From Stichopus chloronotus (Eukaryota > Echinodermata > Holothuroidea > Aspidochirotida > Stichopodidae), in assembly GCA_021234535.1 (NCBI GenBank), contig CM037836.1, forward strand, positions 32,330,769 to 32,394,768: DNA of 64,000 nt, read 5' to 3'. The position numbers and the translations under genes are program-made. Below are positions 57,801-60,406 of this stretch, piece by piece. The notes below the pieces were generated by a model. The model searched no databases and was not told the origin of the DNA. It worked only from the letters and a program-made list of their open reading frames with translations. Position 1 is the first letter of the stretch. Every line of letters starts with the position of its first letter.

Positions 57801-58851
57801 GTGCTTCGAATACCAGTACTGATTTTCCTGGCACCGCCCAACCCTAACCCTTCCCAGCCTTTGGGAAAGTGGCTAAAGACTGGGGATACACTCTTCTTTT
57901 GGATGGGAATGTTAAAGGGAAATCAGGCGTTTGTTTCACAGAAAACAACCATATTTTGAAACCAATGTTTGTGGACGTAGAATGACAGATTATTCAAAAT
58001 AAGGAACTACAGTGGCCTTCTTATTCAAGAAATTAGTTTGTCACAGATAGAAATTCAGTTATTTGTTGCTGGGCAATAATTTGTTCACTCAAACTTTTCA
58101 AAATTCAAATGATGCATCTACCGTTACATTACACATGCGTAATGTTTTGAAGAGATGAGGCTTTTGCAGATGTTTATTGATGAGACCAAATGCTTTAGCA
58201 GTGATTAAAGTTATTTTCTTTGTATGCCATTTTAATATATTTTAAACGCCCTACTTCCCTTTAAATGGCGGGCTTGGGAGCAAGTTTGGGTTTGCTTCAG
58301 TTTGAATGGGATTGTTGGTTCACCCCTGCCTTGTTACCCTCTGAACACTAATCAAAAAGAGTATGCAAATTCCCCGTTGTTCATCCACGATCAACACGGT
58401 GTAGGATCCTCAATGAGTCTTCAGACTTTCTGATCCTCAAATTCTAAAGTGAACTAGCACCACACCATTGACTTATGACAACATGTTCCCTTTGATTTTT
58501 TTTTCTTTTTTGTTGCCATCTACGATGATTTGACCTCACGGTGCTTTGTTACATTCTGTAGGATGTTGTATCACACGGGCGTAAACTTCACACAGTTGAT
58601 GAAGGTGGCTATGCTGGTCTGAAGGCGCTCAGCAAAGAAAAACGGGACATGTTGGAGGGCTATCAAAACCTCTTGTACCTCCTTCAAACCAACCCCAACT
58701 ACCTTGCCAAACTCATCTTTGCCATGCCTCAGAGTAAGACAACAAAATTCATGGAATCTGTAATTCTGGCTCTTTACAACTATGCCGCAAACCAACGAGA
58801 GGAATATTTGCTCTTGAAACTATTCAAAACAGCTCTTCAAGAAGAAATCAA
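7676..58851 (+). CDS. IQGAP1: IQGAP scaffold protein (24 internal exons; both ends outside or unseen)
   Basis: IQGAPs are cytoplasmic scaffolds that bind F-actin (CH), calmodulin (IQ motifs) and active Cdc42/Rac1 (GAP-related domain, which lacks GAP activity), linking the cytoskeleton, adhesion and kinase signalling. Twenty-four exons with GT-AG borders join in one open frame to about 901 residues, numbered here from the first visible codon: CH C-terminal half 1-50, six IQGAP repeats about 80-555, WW 562-587, four IQ motifs 629-732, conserved helical lead-in to the GRD 736-901. Many segments match vertebrate IQGAP1 nearly word for word, for example YPETTDIYDKKNMPR and LFKTALQEEIK. The start codon, first CH exons, most of the GRD and the RGCT domain are not seen. 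Invertebrates usually have one gene corresponding to vertebrate IQGAP1/2/3, so the paralogue number is only a label. Family assignment is very secure; the span given includes introns. Confidence 0.97.
8501..8572. repeat. GT-rich microsatellite
   Basis: Imperfect TGTG/AAGG/TATG simple repeat directly before the tandem AGGTCA-type repeat. Open frames through it, rich in Val-Cys or His-Thr, are artefacts. Confidence 0.9.
8581..8870. repeat. AGGTCA-type dispersed repeat, two 145-bp tandem units
   Basis: Unit 1 starts ACCTTGTAAACACGATATCT at 8581 and unit 2 starts with the same 20 bases at 8726, a period of 145. Each continues with AAGAAGGGAAGCTTG, TGGTATGTAGGTGTACCAC and TTTTTGGTGGAGGTCAAAGG, ending with further GGTCA half-sites. 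Unit 1 holds a perfect AGGTCAAAGGTCA at 8683-8695. Relatives occur in several other introns. Confidence 0.92.
8871..10507. other. Rest of intron 1, nothing recognised
   Basis: No additional exon fits between exons 1 and 2, whose split Ser codon joins perfectly. Minus-strand open frames at 8858-9135 lack any family signature. Confidence 0.6.
10508..10575 (+). CDS. IQGAP1: IQGAP exon 2: last helix of CH domain
   Basis: One base completes the split Ser codon, then 22 codons and one base (phase 2 in, phase 1 out). Acceptor CTCTTTCAG, donor GTATTA. Encodes LYLFKLGIAPQIQDLYGKV, the highly conserved end of the IQGAP CH domain; only a few conservative changes from vertebrate IQGAP1. Confidence 0.97.
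10576..11277. other. Intron 2, 5' part, nothing recognised
   Basis: AT-rich intronic sequence between exon 2 and the hAT-type MITE; no exon or repeat seen. Confidence 0.6.
11286..12031. mobile_element. hAT-type MITE with perfect 8-bp target duplication
   Basis: 746 bases beginning TAGTGTTTACACAGGTA and ending in the reverse complement of TAGTGTTTGCACGAGTTA. Identical 8-bp AACAGAAA lies at 11278-11285 and 12032-12039. An 8-bp duplication with YARNG-type termini (TAGTG) is the hAT signature. No transposase frame inside, so non-autonomous. Interior contains short GGGTACCC-type palindromic stretches. Confidence 0.9.
12040..13392. other. Intron 2, 3' part, nothing recognised
   Basis: A 133-codon minus-strand open frame (12111-12512) is hydrophobic, low in complexity and without a family signature, so it is treated as chance. 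A-rich runs near 12870 and 13330. Confidence 0.55.
13393..13484 (+). CDS. IQGAP1: IQGAP exon 3: segment after CH domain
   Basis: Two bases plus 30 codons, ending in phase 0 before donor GTTAGT. Encodes a Glu-rich helix followed by KYGIQMPAFSKIGG, the invariant linker that closes the CH module of animal IQGAPs, and ends at ANE. It is followed by the longest complete intron, about 7.0 kb. Confidence 0.96.
14443..14540. repeat. Short dispersed repeat, copy 1
   Basis: TTAGAGGG, AATTAATTT..AGGACA, GAGCAAAG, GCATTAGTGA.GCAAG and TAAGTAT blocks occur in the same order and spacing at 21884-21995. Function and family unknown. Confidence 0.65.
15945..15964 (+). other. G-quadruplex-like motif
   Basis: Four G runs of 4, 4, 4 and 3 separated by TT, TT and A. 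It lies on the sense strand of intron 3, so both DNA and nascent RNA could fold. It fits the usual four-run quadruplex pattern; folding itself is inferred. Confidence 0.7.
17314..17966. mobile_element. TTAA-flanked MITE, family 1, copy B
   Basis: 653 bases, colinear with copy A at 5863-6516 and with the same terminal inverted repeats. Flanking tetranucleotides are ATAA on the left and TCAA on the right, each one change from TTAA, as expected for an older insertion. Same orientation as copy A relative to the gene. Confidence 0.88.
17967..20518. other. Intron 3, 3' part
   Basis: One degenerate AGGTCA-type repeat at 18265-18425; otherwise no exon, RNA gene or clear repeat seen. Confidence 0.55.
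18265..18425. repeat. AGGTCA-type dispersed repeat, diverged copy
   Basis: Carries TTTTTGGTGGAGATGTGAGG, GTAAACACTACATCTCAAGA, and GGAAAGTTTGGACAGATCTG in the order seen at 8581-8870, with the double half-site eroded. Confidence 0.75.
20519..20540 (+). CDS. IQGAP1: IQGAP exon 4: 22-nt exon opening repeat 1
   Basis: Acceptor with a long T-rich tract ending TTTCAG, seven codons plus one base, donor GTTAGT. Encodes LSVDDAA, matching the LSVDEAA segment of vertebrate IQGAP1. Phase 0 in and phase 1 out, the same phase pattern as every later short repeat exon. Confidence 0.93.
20990..21168 (+). CDS. IQGAP1: IQGAP exon 5: IQGAP repeat 1, long exon
   Basis: Phase 1 in, phase 0 out, 179 bases. Encodes AVIAINEAIDKEDAEATFKA and on to YQNILHAAKRSK, the first IQGAP-specific repeat: a helical unit with an IN.AI signature and a terminal YQ..L..AK..K signature shared by the later long repeat exons. 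Donor GTGAGA. These repeats form the rod-like central region involved in dimerisation and partner binding. Confidence 0.96.
21294..22267. mobile_element. Probable old hAT-like element
   Basis: Starts near GGGGTTGGGCAGTGCC, contains GTACCGGTATCGGTAC-type stretches like those of the copies at 36228 and 56075, and ends near GTACCGGACTACCTCCCAA. The ends resemble a decayed inverted GGGTTGGG terminus, but no convincing 8-bp duplication remains. It fills much of the 5' part of intron 5. Confidence 0.5.
21884..21995. repeat. Short dispersed repeat, copy 2
   Basis: Counterpart of 14443-14540 with the same ordered blocks, here inside the probable old hAT-like element. This suggests the intron 3 copy is a fragment of a related element. 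Confidence 0.6.
22268..23603. other. Rest of intron 5, nothing recognised
   Basis: No exon or repeat family recognised before the exon 6 microexon. Confidence 0.55.
23604..23624 (+). CDS. IQGAP1: IQGAP exon 6: 21-nt microexon
   Basis: Strong acceptor TTTCTCTCTTCAG and strong donor GTAAGT surround seven codons encoding AKREKLA. It is phase 0 at both ends, so it can be included or skipped without shifting frame. It falls in the variable charged linker between repeats 1 and 2. Either a constitutive or an alternative microexon; the splice sites argue that it is used. Confidence 0.82.
23625..28705. other. Intron 6 (5.1 kb), little recognised
   Basis: No exon is needed or seen between exons 6 and 7. 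A GT-rich run lies near 26424-26444 and a TA palindrome near 28050. The stretch 26256-26400 is somewhat less AT-rich than its surroundings and open for 69 codons, but shows no family signature. Confidence 0.5.
28706..28790 (+). CDS. IQGAP1: IQGAP exon 7: repeat 2, short exon
   Basis: Acceptor CTTTTTGCAG, 28 codons plus one base, donor GTGAGT. Encodes a charged start then VYDTLLTHAEIQGNINKVN, almost identical to the VYEELLTQAEIQGNINKVN segment of vertebrate IQGAP1. Phase 0 in, phase 1 out. Confidence 0.97.
29078..29241 (+). CDS. IQGAP1: IQGAP exon 8: repeat 2, long exon
   Basis: 164 bases, phase 1 in and phase 0 out, acceptor TTGTACAG, donor GTAGGA. Encodes LLDAEDAVKLLAALQSPTIG and on to YYLTTLVQAREDKNE, the second IQGAP-specific repeat. 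Intron 7 before it is only 287 bases. Confidence 0.97.
29242..31824. other. Intron 8, nothing recognised
   Basis: A GT-rich run occurs near 30940. Short open frames on both strands show no family signature. Confidence 0.55.
31825..31909 (+). CDS. IQGAP1: IQGAP exon 9: repeat 3, short exon
   Basis: Acceptor TTTTTCCTTAG, 28 codons plus one base, donor GTTAGT. Encodes LEKEDLQAAVNAANILAKE, matching the LQSGVDAANSAA segment of vertebrate IQGAP1. Phase 0 in, phase 1 out. Confidence 0.95.
32480..32643 (+). CDS. IQGAP1: IQGAP exon 10: repeat 3, long exon
   Basis: 164 bases, phase 1 in and phase 0 out, acceptor CATCTTTAG, donor GTAAGT. Encodes the third repeat, with INTAISEGAPEDVVNLL, then LPEVFPYVADLYQSEL and a charged end KESNGE; vertebrate IQGAP1 has LPQVYPFAADLYQKEL here. 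Confidence 0.97.
32669..32725. repeat. Fragment of the 108-bp unit repeated at 33541-33735
   Basis: GAAGTTA, CCAGAC, GATCAGTCCATACATA and CTACCTCA blocks match the unit at 33575-33625 in the same order. It begins about 25 bases after the exon 10 donor. Confidence 0.65.
32733..32945. repeat. AGGTCA-type dispersed repeat, variant B
   Basis: GCATCAGCAAAAGAACCTATG, here split as GCATCAGCAAAAGAACC plus TATGCAGTTAGGTTG, opens the unit; it continues with a GT run, AACTCAATAAGGGAAAGTC, CGCCATATTGAGAAGGTG and GTGGAAGTCAAAGGTCATC. Closely related to 39712-40015. Confidence 0.82.
33541..33735. repeat. Tandem 108-bp duplication
   Basis: CATCCTAGAT starts at 33541 and again at 33649. Each copy continues with CATACAGAGCCA, GAACTTACTGAAG and a CCATACATA block. 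Followed by an ATTCATTC-type simple repeat at about 33808-33860. Confidence 0.78.
33926..33962 (+). CDS. IQGAP1: IQGAP exon 11: repeat 4, 37-nt short exon
   Basis: Acceptor TTTCTTTTGCAG, 12 codons plus one base, donor GTAAGT. Encodes DLNHEQLTDAVK, corresponding to NLTHPELSVAVE in vertebrate IQGAP1. The shortest of the phase 0-to-1 repeat exons apart from the 22-nt exon 4. Confidence 0.93.
34367..34910. mobile_element. TTAA-type element, family 2, copy abutting exon 12
   Basis: Shares CATTTTGGAGTATTG, CTTTATTTCAAG, GAGGGTTTT-like and AGATATAAACACAATTTCAA blocks, in order, with the intact copy at 49557-50053. TTAA lies at 34363-34366 on the left. The right terminus is missing; similarity stops about 30 bases before the exon 12 acceptor. 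Confidence 0.72.
34717..34808. repeat. Three-unit 31-bp tandem repeat inside the element
   Basis: Three units beginning AGGGGTAAC at about 34718, 34749 and 34780, each followed by an A-rich stretch, then CTGACGCAAT, TCGGACACAAT and CCGACACAGT. A local expansion within the family-2 insertion. Confidence 0.82.
34943..35112 (+). CDS. IQGAP1: IQGAP exon 12: repeat 4, long exon
   Basis: 170 bases, phase 1 in and phase 0 out. Encodes AVSRINSAVDAGEPLETVNQ and on to YQESLETAKRRKAR, the fourth IQGAP-specific repeat. The donor GTAATT after AGA is weaker than its neighbours but gives the phase needed for exon 13. The acceptor lies about 30 bases after the end of an inserted TTAA-type element remnant. 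Confidence 0.94.
35113..36066. other. Intron 12
   Basis: No exon seen. A perfect GAT trinucleotide run of about eight units lies at 35659-35684, a poly-T run near 35795 and a C-rich run near 35922. Confidence 0.6.
36067..36148 (+). CDS. IQGAP1: IQGAP exon 13: repeat 5, short exon
   Basis: Acceptor TTTGTAG, 27 codons plus one base, donor GTAAGT. Encodes FVSQEEIQQVVDEVNAKVQE then EHD, corresponding to FITWNDIQACVDHVNLVVQE of vertebrate IQGAP1. Phase 0 in, phase 1 out. A hAT-like element begins about 80 bases after the donor. Confidence 0.96.
36228..38626. mobile_element. hAT-like element, copy A (2.4 kb)
   Basis: Begins TAGGGTTGG and ends GCCCAACCCTT. Flanking 8-mers TAGTAAAT (36220-36227) and CAGTTAAT (38627-38634) agree at six of eight positions, a decayed hAT-type duplication. 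It shares ordered blocks with copy B at 56075-57846, including the tRNA-like stretch near 36850, but no transposase frame is visible. Also contains a CAGGGTTGCCA motif near 37493, perhaps the end of another nested element. Lies in intron 13. Confidence 0.8.
36251..36330. repeat. 15-bp tandem repeat in hAT-like element
   Basis: CAGTACCGGTATCCG-type units start at 36265, 36280, 36295, 36310 and 36325, an exact 15-base period. The run translates as repeated STGIR, which is an artefact of the repeat. Confidence 0.9.
38627..39711. other. Intron 13 between repeats, nothing recognised
   Basis: No exon or repeat seen apart from an isolated GAGGTCAAAAGTCATTTTAGG stretch near 39205, here noted as GAGGTCAAAAGTCATT, that resembles the AGGTCA-type family. 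Confidence 0.5.
39712..40015. repeat. AGGTCA-type dispersed repeat, variant B with GT expansion
   Basis: Two partial units; the first opens CATCAGCAAAGGAACCTATG, and the second holds AACTCAATAGGGAAAAGTCG and GATGGAAGTCAAAGGTCGTC. A pure GT run of about 14 units (39832-39860) sits between them. Related to 32733-32945. Confidence 0.82.
40080..40930. repeat. Dispersed repeat family C, copy 1
   Basis: Ordered blocks shared with 44425-44835: a TGG.CCATATGGACCAT stretch near 40141, CAAATTAGCATTGTGGTAGT, GCATTTGTGGGTCCAA, TATGCAAAGCAAT, a TGGCTGAT motif, and CATGCAAGGAA near the end. Contains a 16-base palindrome at 40141-40156. Copy 1 carries extra sequence in the middle (about 40440-40730). It ends about 45 bases before exon 14. 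Confidence 0.75.
40976..41139 (+). CDS. IQGAP1: IQGAP exon 14: repeat 5, long exon
   Basis: 164 bases, phase 1 in and phase 0 out, acceptor ACTCGCAG, donor GTGGGT. Encodes VAQINESIDKESSLETLQS, then LQMPEAQLKNVDEDNA and a YQIELKSAKSSKAE end: the fifth IQGAP-specific repeat. It follows the 4.8-kb intron 13, which contains several repeats. Confidence 0.96.
41914..42004 (+). CDS. IQGAP1: IQGAP exon 15: repeat 6, short exon
   Basis: Acceptor TTTAATCAG, 30 codons plus one base, donor GTAAGC. Encodes SSEDEAAVLWLDEIQETVDN and a Lys/Asn-rich end; the AVLWLDEIQ core is identical to vertebrate IQGAP1. Phase 0 in, phase 1 out. Confidence 0.97.
42060..42505. repeat. Degenerate GAGCCTCAC minisatellite
   Basis: Diverged units of roughly 20-25 bases, typified by GGAGCCTCACTGTAGTA and CAGGAACCTCACC, recur from just past the exon 15 donor to 42505. 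Unit length varies. Confidence 0.8.
42670..43139. mobile_element. TTAA foldback element, family 3, truncated left end
   Basis: Contains ACAGATTTGTGGTAAA near the left and its inverted counterpart, with CCACATGTCTGTTACAG, near the right. It ends GTCACAACTACCTATCCCCC, then TTTAA with TTAA at 43140-43143. The left terminus is diverged or deleted. Colinear with 52302-52859. Confidence 0.72.
43245..43409 (+). CDS. IQGAP1: IQGAP exon 16: repeat 6, long exon
   Basis: 165 bases, phase 1 in and phase 1 out, acceptor ATATGCAG, donor GTAATC. Encodes AVAMATVNELIDGEDKDALV then YQEELKQAKQDKAK, the sixth and last IQGAP-specific repeat. The one-base-longer end changes the outgoing phase and marks the exit from the repeat block into the WW exon. 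Confidence 0.96.
43763..44400. repeat. AGGTCA-type dispersed repeat, 290-bp tandem units
   Basis: GTGAACGCTCTAGCATTTGA at 43772 recurs as GTGAACACTCTATCTTTTGA at 44062 (period 290) and as a partial third start near 44350. Each unit contains two AGGTCA clusters, including TGGTCAAAGGTCA at 43869 and a perfect AGGTCAAAGGTCA at 44014-44026. The 290-base period is twice the 145-base unit at 8581. Confidence 0.85.
44425..44835. repeat. Dispersed repeat family C, copy 2
   Basis: Same ordered blocks as 40080-40930: GATATGGACCAT, CAAATTAGCATTGTGGTAGT, CATTTGTGGGTCCAA, TGTGCAAAGCAAT, TGGCTGATCAGCA and CATGCAAGGAAAC. Followed by two TTTTTTTTTTGCAGTGTGC-like repeats near 44850 and 44880. Confidence 0.78.
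45205..45347 (+). CDS. IQGAP1: IQGAP exon 17: WW domain
   Basis: Phase 1 in, phase 0 out, 143 bases, acceptor CATTTTAG, donor GTAAAA. Holds a whole WW domain: first Trp at residue 562, GGDFYYYNYKT with the YYY strand at 573-575, second Trp at 584 and Pro at 587, a 22-residue Trp spacing normal for WW. The end, QLTKEEVQ, matches QLSREEIQ of vertebrate IQGAP1. In vertebrate IQGAP1 this module has been reported to contact ERK. Confidence 0.97.
45348..47855. other. Intron 17, nothing recognised
   Basis: No further exon is needed between KEEVQ and AVVSR. Short hydrophobic open frames near 46376-46691 are in T-rich sequence and have no signature. Confidence 0.6.
47856..48026 (+). CDS. IQGAP1: IQGAP exon 18: IQ motif 1 and start of IQ2
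   Basis: 57 codons, phase 0 at both ends, acceptor TGCACCCAG, donor GTGTGT. Encodes TTASYNRALLFQANEPHIIQ, then a full IQ motif at 629-642, LQARVRGMLVRKQF, with the RG and Arg positions intact. It ends exactly after the IQ of motif 2 (AIIKIQ). IQ motifs bind calmodulin and myosin light chains. Confidence 0.97.
48424..48760. repeat. Two diverged local tandem repeats
   Basis: 48424-48550: TTGGGAGCTGTTGGA and TTGGGAGTTGTTGGAGTTAT-type units. 48624-48760: ATGTAGGTTTGTC.AGAT units near 48622, 48661, 48700 and 48738. Both are degenerate and local to intron 18. Confidence 0.7.
49557..50053. mobile_element. TTAA-type MITE, family 2, complete copy
   Basis: Inverted termini AGGTGGTGTGACATGAAAAT on the left and, reversed and complemented, GGTTGTGTGACATGAATCTA on the right. 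TTAA at 49553-49556 and 50054-50057. No coding capacity. Related remnants at 7330-7496 and 34367-34910. A family distinct in sequence from the MITE at 5863. Confidence 0.82.
50054..50663. other. Rest of intron 18, nothing recognised
   Basis: A poly-C run lies near 50371; no exon or named repeat seen before exon 19. Confidence 0.6.
50664..50747 (+). CDS. IQGAP1: IQGAP exon 19: IQ motif 2
   Basis: 28 codons, phase 0 at both ends. Encodes SWFKGYKQRKAYRERMEYL, so motif 2 reads IQSWFKGYKQRKAY across the splice junction, with Lys replacing the usual Arg before Gly. Ends PLIIR ahead of motif 3. Confidence 0.96.
51230..52250. repeat. AGGTCA-type dispersed repeat, degenerate array
   Basis: Recurring GTAAACACAATATCTCAAAG-like starts near 51255, 51435, 51905, 52030 and 52165, each followed by TTTTTGTTGGAGGTCAAAGA-like or GTGGATGCCAAAGGTCATTT-like stretches. 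A 22-base GGTATGTGTTTATAAAGGTT duplication sits at about 51301-51345. Confidence 0.78.
52302..52859. mobile_element. TTAA foldback (long inverted repeat) element, family 3
   Basis: 558 bases. Left arm 52302-52534 begins AGGAGCATAGGTACTTGTGA; right arm 52625-52859 is its diverged reverse complement, ending CCTATCCTCCT, with a loop of about 90 bases. TTAA at 52298-52301 and 52860-52863. The arms stay recognisable throughout, including ACAGATTTGTGGTAA and ACAAGATAATATTCA-like blocks. In the IQGAP pre-mRNA (intron 19) the arms could pair into a hairpin of over 200 bp. Confidence 0.88.
53359..53430 (+). CDS. IQGAP1: IQGAP exon 20: IQ motif 3
   Basis: 24 codons, phase 0 at both ends, acceptor TTCATCAG, donor GTAAGT. 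Encodes LQSLGRMWLARSKYRARL. Met stands where the consensus Gly should be, as in motif 3 of vertebrate IQGAP1 (IQSLARMHQARKRY), so the deviation is an old family trait. Confidence 0.95.
53605..53674 (+). CDS. IQGAP1: IQGAP exon 21: IQ motif 4
   Basis: 23 codons plus one base, phase 0 in and phase 1 out, after a short 174-base intron; acceptor TTTATAAAG, donor GTGAGT. Encodes VKSVVKLQAFWRSQKARNDY; Ser replaces the consensus Gly, and vertebrate motif 4 (IQAFIRANKARDDY) also lacks that Gly. Last of the four calmodulin-type motifs. Confidence 0.95.
53675..55145. other. Intron 21, nothing recognised
   Basis: No exon needed between exons 21 and 22. A 127-codon minus-strand open frame (54747-55130) has no family signature and is treated as chance. 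Confidence 0.5.
55146..55232 (+). CDS. IQGAP1: IQGAP exon 22: helical lead-in
   Basis: Two bases, 28 codons and one base (phase 1 in, phase 1 out), acceptor CAATACAG, donor GTATGT. Encodes HSENPPVNVVRKYVHLLEQN and a TAEL end, corresponding to DPPMVVVRKFVHLLDQSDQ of vertebrate IQGAP1. Confidence 0.96.
55441..55562 (+). CDS. IQGAP1: IQGAP exon 23: conserved helix before GRD
   Basis: Two bases plus 40 codons, ending in phase 0, acceptor TTTCTCTTTCAG, donor GTAAAA. Encodes VVKQIRSNKQLEQDLNLMDI and KIGLLIKNRITLQ, nearly identical to the vertebrate segment. Among the most conserved parts of the family outside the GRD. Confidence 0.97.
55838..55915 (+). repeat. tRNA-like SINE head
   Basis: TAGTTGGTTAGCTTGATGG resembles an internal A box with D-loop, and ACAGGATCAAATCCTG supplies a B-box-like GGATCAAATCC with a short T-arm stem. 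The pair has tRNA spacing but no good acceptor stem, and it runs into unrelated sequence. Best read as the head of a tRNA-derived SINE. Confidence 0.6.
56075..57846. mobile_element. hAT-like element, copy B (1.8 kb)
   Basis: Begins TAGGGTTGGGCAGTA and ends GGCACCGCCCAACCCTA. Flanking 8-mers ACCCCTCC (56067-56074) and ACCCTTCC (57847-57854) differ at one base, a good hAT target duplication. Shares termini and ordered internal blocks with copy A at 36228-38626, but an internal 196-bp segment (57350-57545) is inverted relative to it. Includes a tRNA-like stretch near 56650-56745 with ATTCGATCCC. Confidence 0.88.
57855..58561. other. Rest of intron 23, nothing recognised
   Basis: No exon or repeat seen between the hAT-like element and exon 24. 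Confidence 0.6.
58562..58851 (+). CDS. IQGAP1: IQGAP exon 24: approach to the GRD
   Basis: 96 codons plus two bases (phase 0 in, phase 2 out), acceptor ACATTCTGTAG, donor GTGAGT. Encodes DVVSHGRKL, then AGLKALSKEKRDMLEGYQNL, LLQTNPNYLAKLIFAMPQ, and FMESVILALYNYAANQREEY leading to LFKTALQEEIK at the N-terminal edge of the GAP-related domain. Compared with vertebrate IQGAP1 as I recall it, the link between SHGRKL and GLKALS is about ten residues shorter. The open frame runs three bases past the donor to a TGA; the donor and family alignment favour splicing at 58852. Confidence 0.97.
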
Positions 58852-59296
58852 GTGAGTAAAATATCTTGGATGTAATTATGAATGTAGTTGGAATAACTCC
58901 AGAGGAAATGATTTTGCAAATTACTAGGTTTCCTTGTAGGTGCCAGGAGTGTTGGGTTGGTATCAGCAGATATAAGATTACTTACAAGCATTGATGTCAG
59001 GCAGTGCCGTGGTGAATCAGCAGTGTTTGTAAATTTACAAAATATTTTTACCTCCTAGTCCCTTAAAAGAGAAATCACATTTTTAGCAACTTGCCAATGA
59101 AAATAGCAAAGTATATATGTCTGTGAGTGCTTGACAGTATGTCTGGTCTGATGCAGCCAGTGAATGGATGGAAGTCGTGGATGTATGTGCTTTCTGCTGC
59201 CCTGAAATTTATTTTTTTTGCTTTAGAACTGACAAACTATGGGAACAGCCAAAAGTTGAACTTTTTCAATTAGAGATATTCACATCATAAAAGCAT

Positions 59297-59755
59297 TTTG
59301 AAGAAGGCCAAGTTTTTATGACATACATCTTAAATAACATTTTGAACTTTCTTTCAAATAAGTTGTAAGCACCTCTCATTAATAGATTTGTGGTAAAAAT
59401 GATCTGCAAATGGCAAATTCAGTTAGAAAGTATGCTGAAACAGAGAAAAAATCTTTTTCCCTTGATAATTTTCCTGATGTTGATGTAACACACACAATAT
59501 TCTTTAGTATGTGTTCAATGCCTCACCCTAGTTTATGAACATGGAATATTTTTTGGCCAAAGGGAATCAATGTTTACCTAATTGGTGCAGGATTTTTATT
59601 TCTGTCTACCGGGCCACTCTTTGACTGAATTTGCCATTGGTGAATCATTTTTGCCACAAATCTGTGAATGAGATGTATGCTAATACCCAATTTGGAAGAA
59701 GAAAGTGCTAAAAGATATGTAATATATATATATTTTCATAACAACCTTTGATCAA
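59297..59755. mobile_element. TTAA foldback element, family 3, diverged copy
   Basis: Left part holds GACATACATCTTAAATAACA and TAGATTTGTGGTAAAAATGA; right part holds the inverted counterparts TTTGCCACAAATCTGT and AAAAGATATGTAATATATAT. Arm pairing is retained but the termini have eroded and no clear TTAA pair remains. Confidence 0.65.
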
Positions 59756-60057
59756 GGTGTTTTCCTTGTGTGTTGTTTAATGTAACATTGATAATTCAGT
59801 ACTGCAGAGTTCATCATTTGCTGACATTGCATTTTTTCTTGTTTGTCTTACTCTTAAATTTATTGATGAAATCATCAACTTTACATCCATGAATTTTCAA
59901 TCAGTTCTGAAATTCTTAGTAGGTATTATTTTTGTAACTTAATTTTGCATTAGAACATATATAACAAACAGATGAAGTTACATGGTATATTTTTTCCCAT
60001 TCTAATCATATGTTCCAATTAGTGCTATTTACAAATGATATCACTTTGTAATTATAG

Positions 60058-60090
60058 AACTATTGTGAACAGCAGCGATAAACCAGGCAG
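60058..60090 (+). CDS. IQGAP1: Candidate IQGAP cassette exon 25a (33 nt)
   Basis: Bounded by acceptor TTGTAATTATAG and donor GTAGAG. Starts and ends in phase 2, exactly the phase left by exon 24, and reads TIVNSSDKPG plus a split Arg or Ser codon without a stop. Its length, phase, both splice sites and many bases recur in a second copy 316 bases downstream. Vertebrate IQGAP1 passes directly from EEIK to SKVDQ here, so this would be a lineage-specific alternative insert before the GRD. No transcript evidence is available. Confidence 0.5.
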
Positions 60091-60373
60091 GTAGAGTATC
60101 AATAAACTAAGATAAAGTGTGTCTGCCTCTGGCCAAAGTATATTGCCATGGCAACAGCAAAGCAAAGTTACTCACTTGATTGTTGTTCCAACCTTGAAAT
60201 GTATCATCACTGTTATACTATTAGCCGCAAAATTGTCAACACTTACCCTTAAAATGCCTCGTTATCACCAAGGCAATGTAGTTCAAACTTTACCCCAGAG
60301 CTTACCCTGTGTATGTACATAATCCGTGTTTGTAACTTTCTCTGTGACTAACTGTTCCATTTTGCAATTATAG

Positions 60374-60406
60374 ACATATTACAAACAGTGGGGACAATCC
60401 AGGCAG
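60374..60406 (+). CDS. IQGAP1: Candidate IQGAP cassette exon 25b (33 nt), duplicate of 25a
   Basis: Acceptor TTGCAATTATAG, donor GTAGAG, same 33-base length and phase 2/2 as the unit at 60058. Encodes HITNSGDNPG plus a split codon; 23 of 33 bases and six of ten full residues match the first copy, with the ATTATAG acceptor and GTAGAGTAT donor identical. The arrangement is typical of tandem exon duplication giving mutually exclusive exons; use in mRNA is inferred. Confidence 0.5.
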
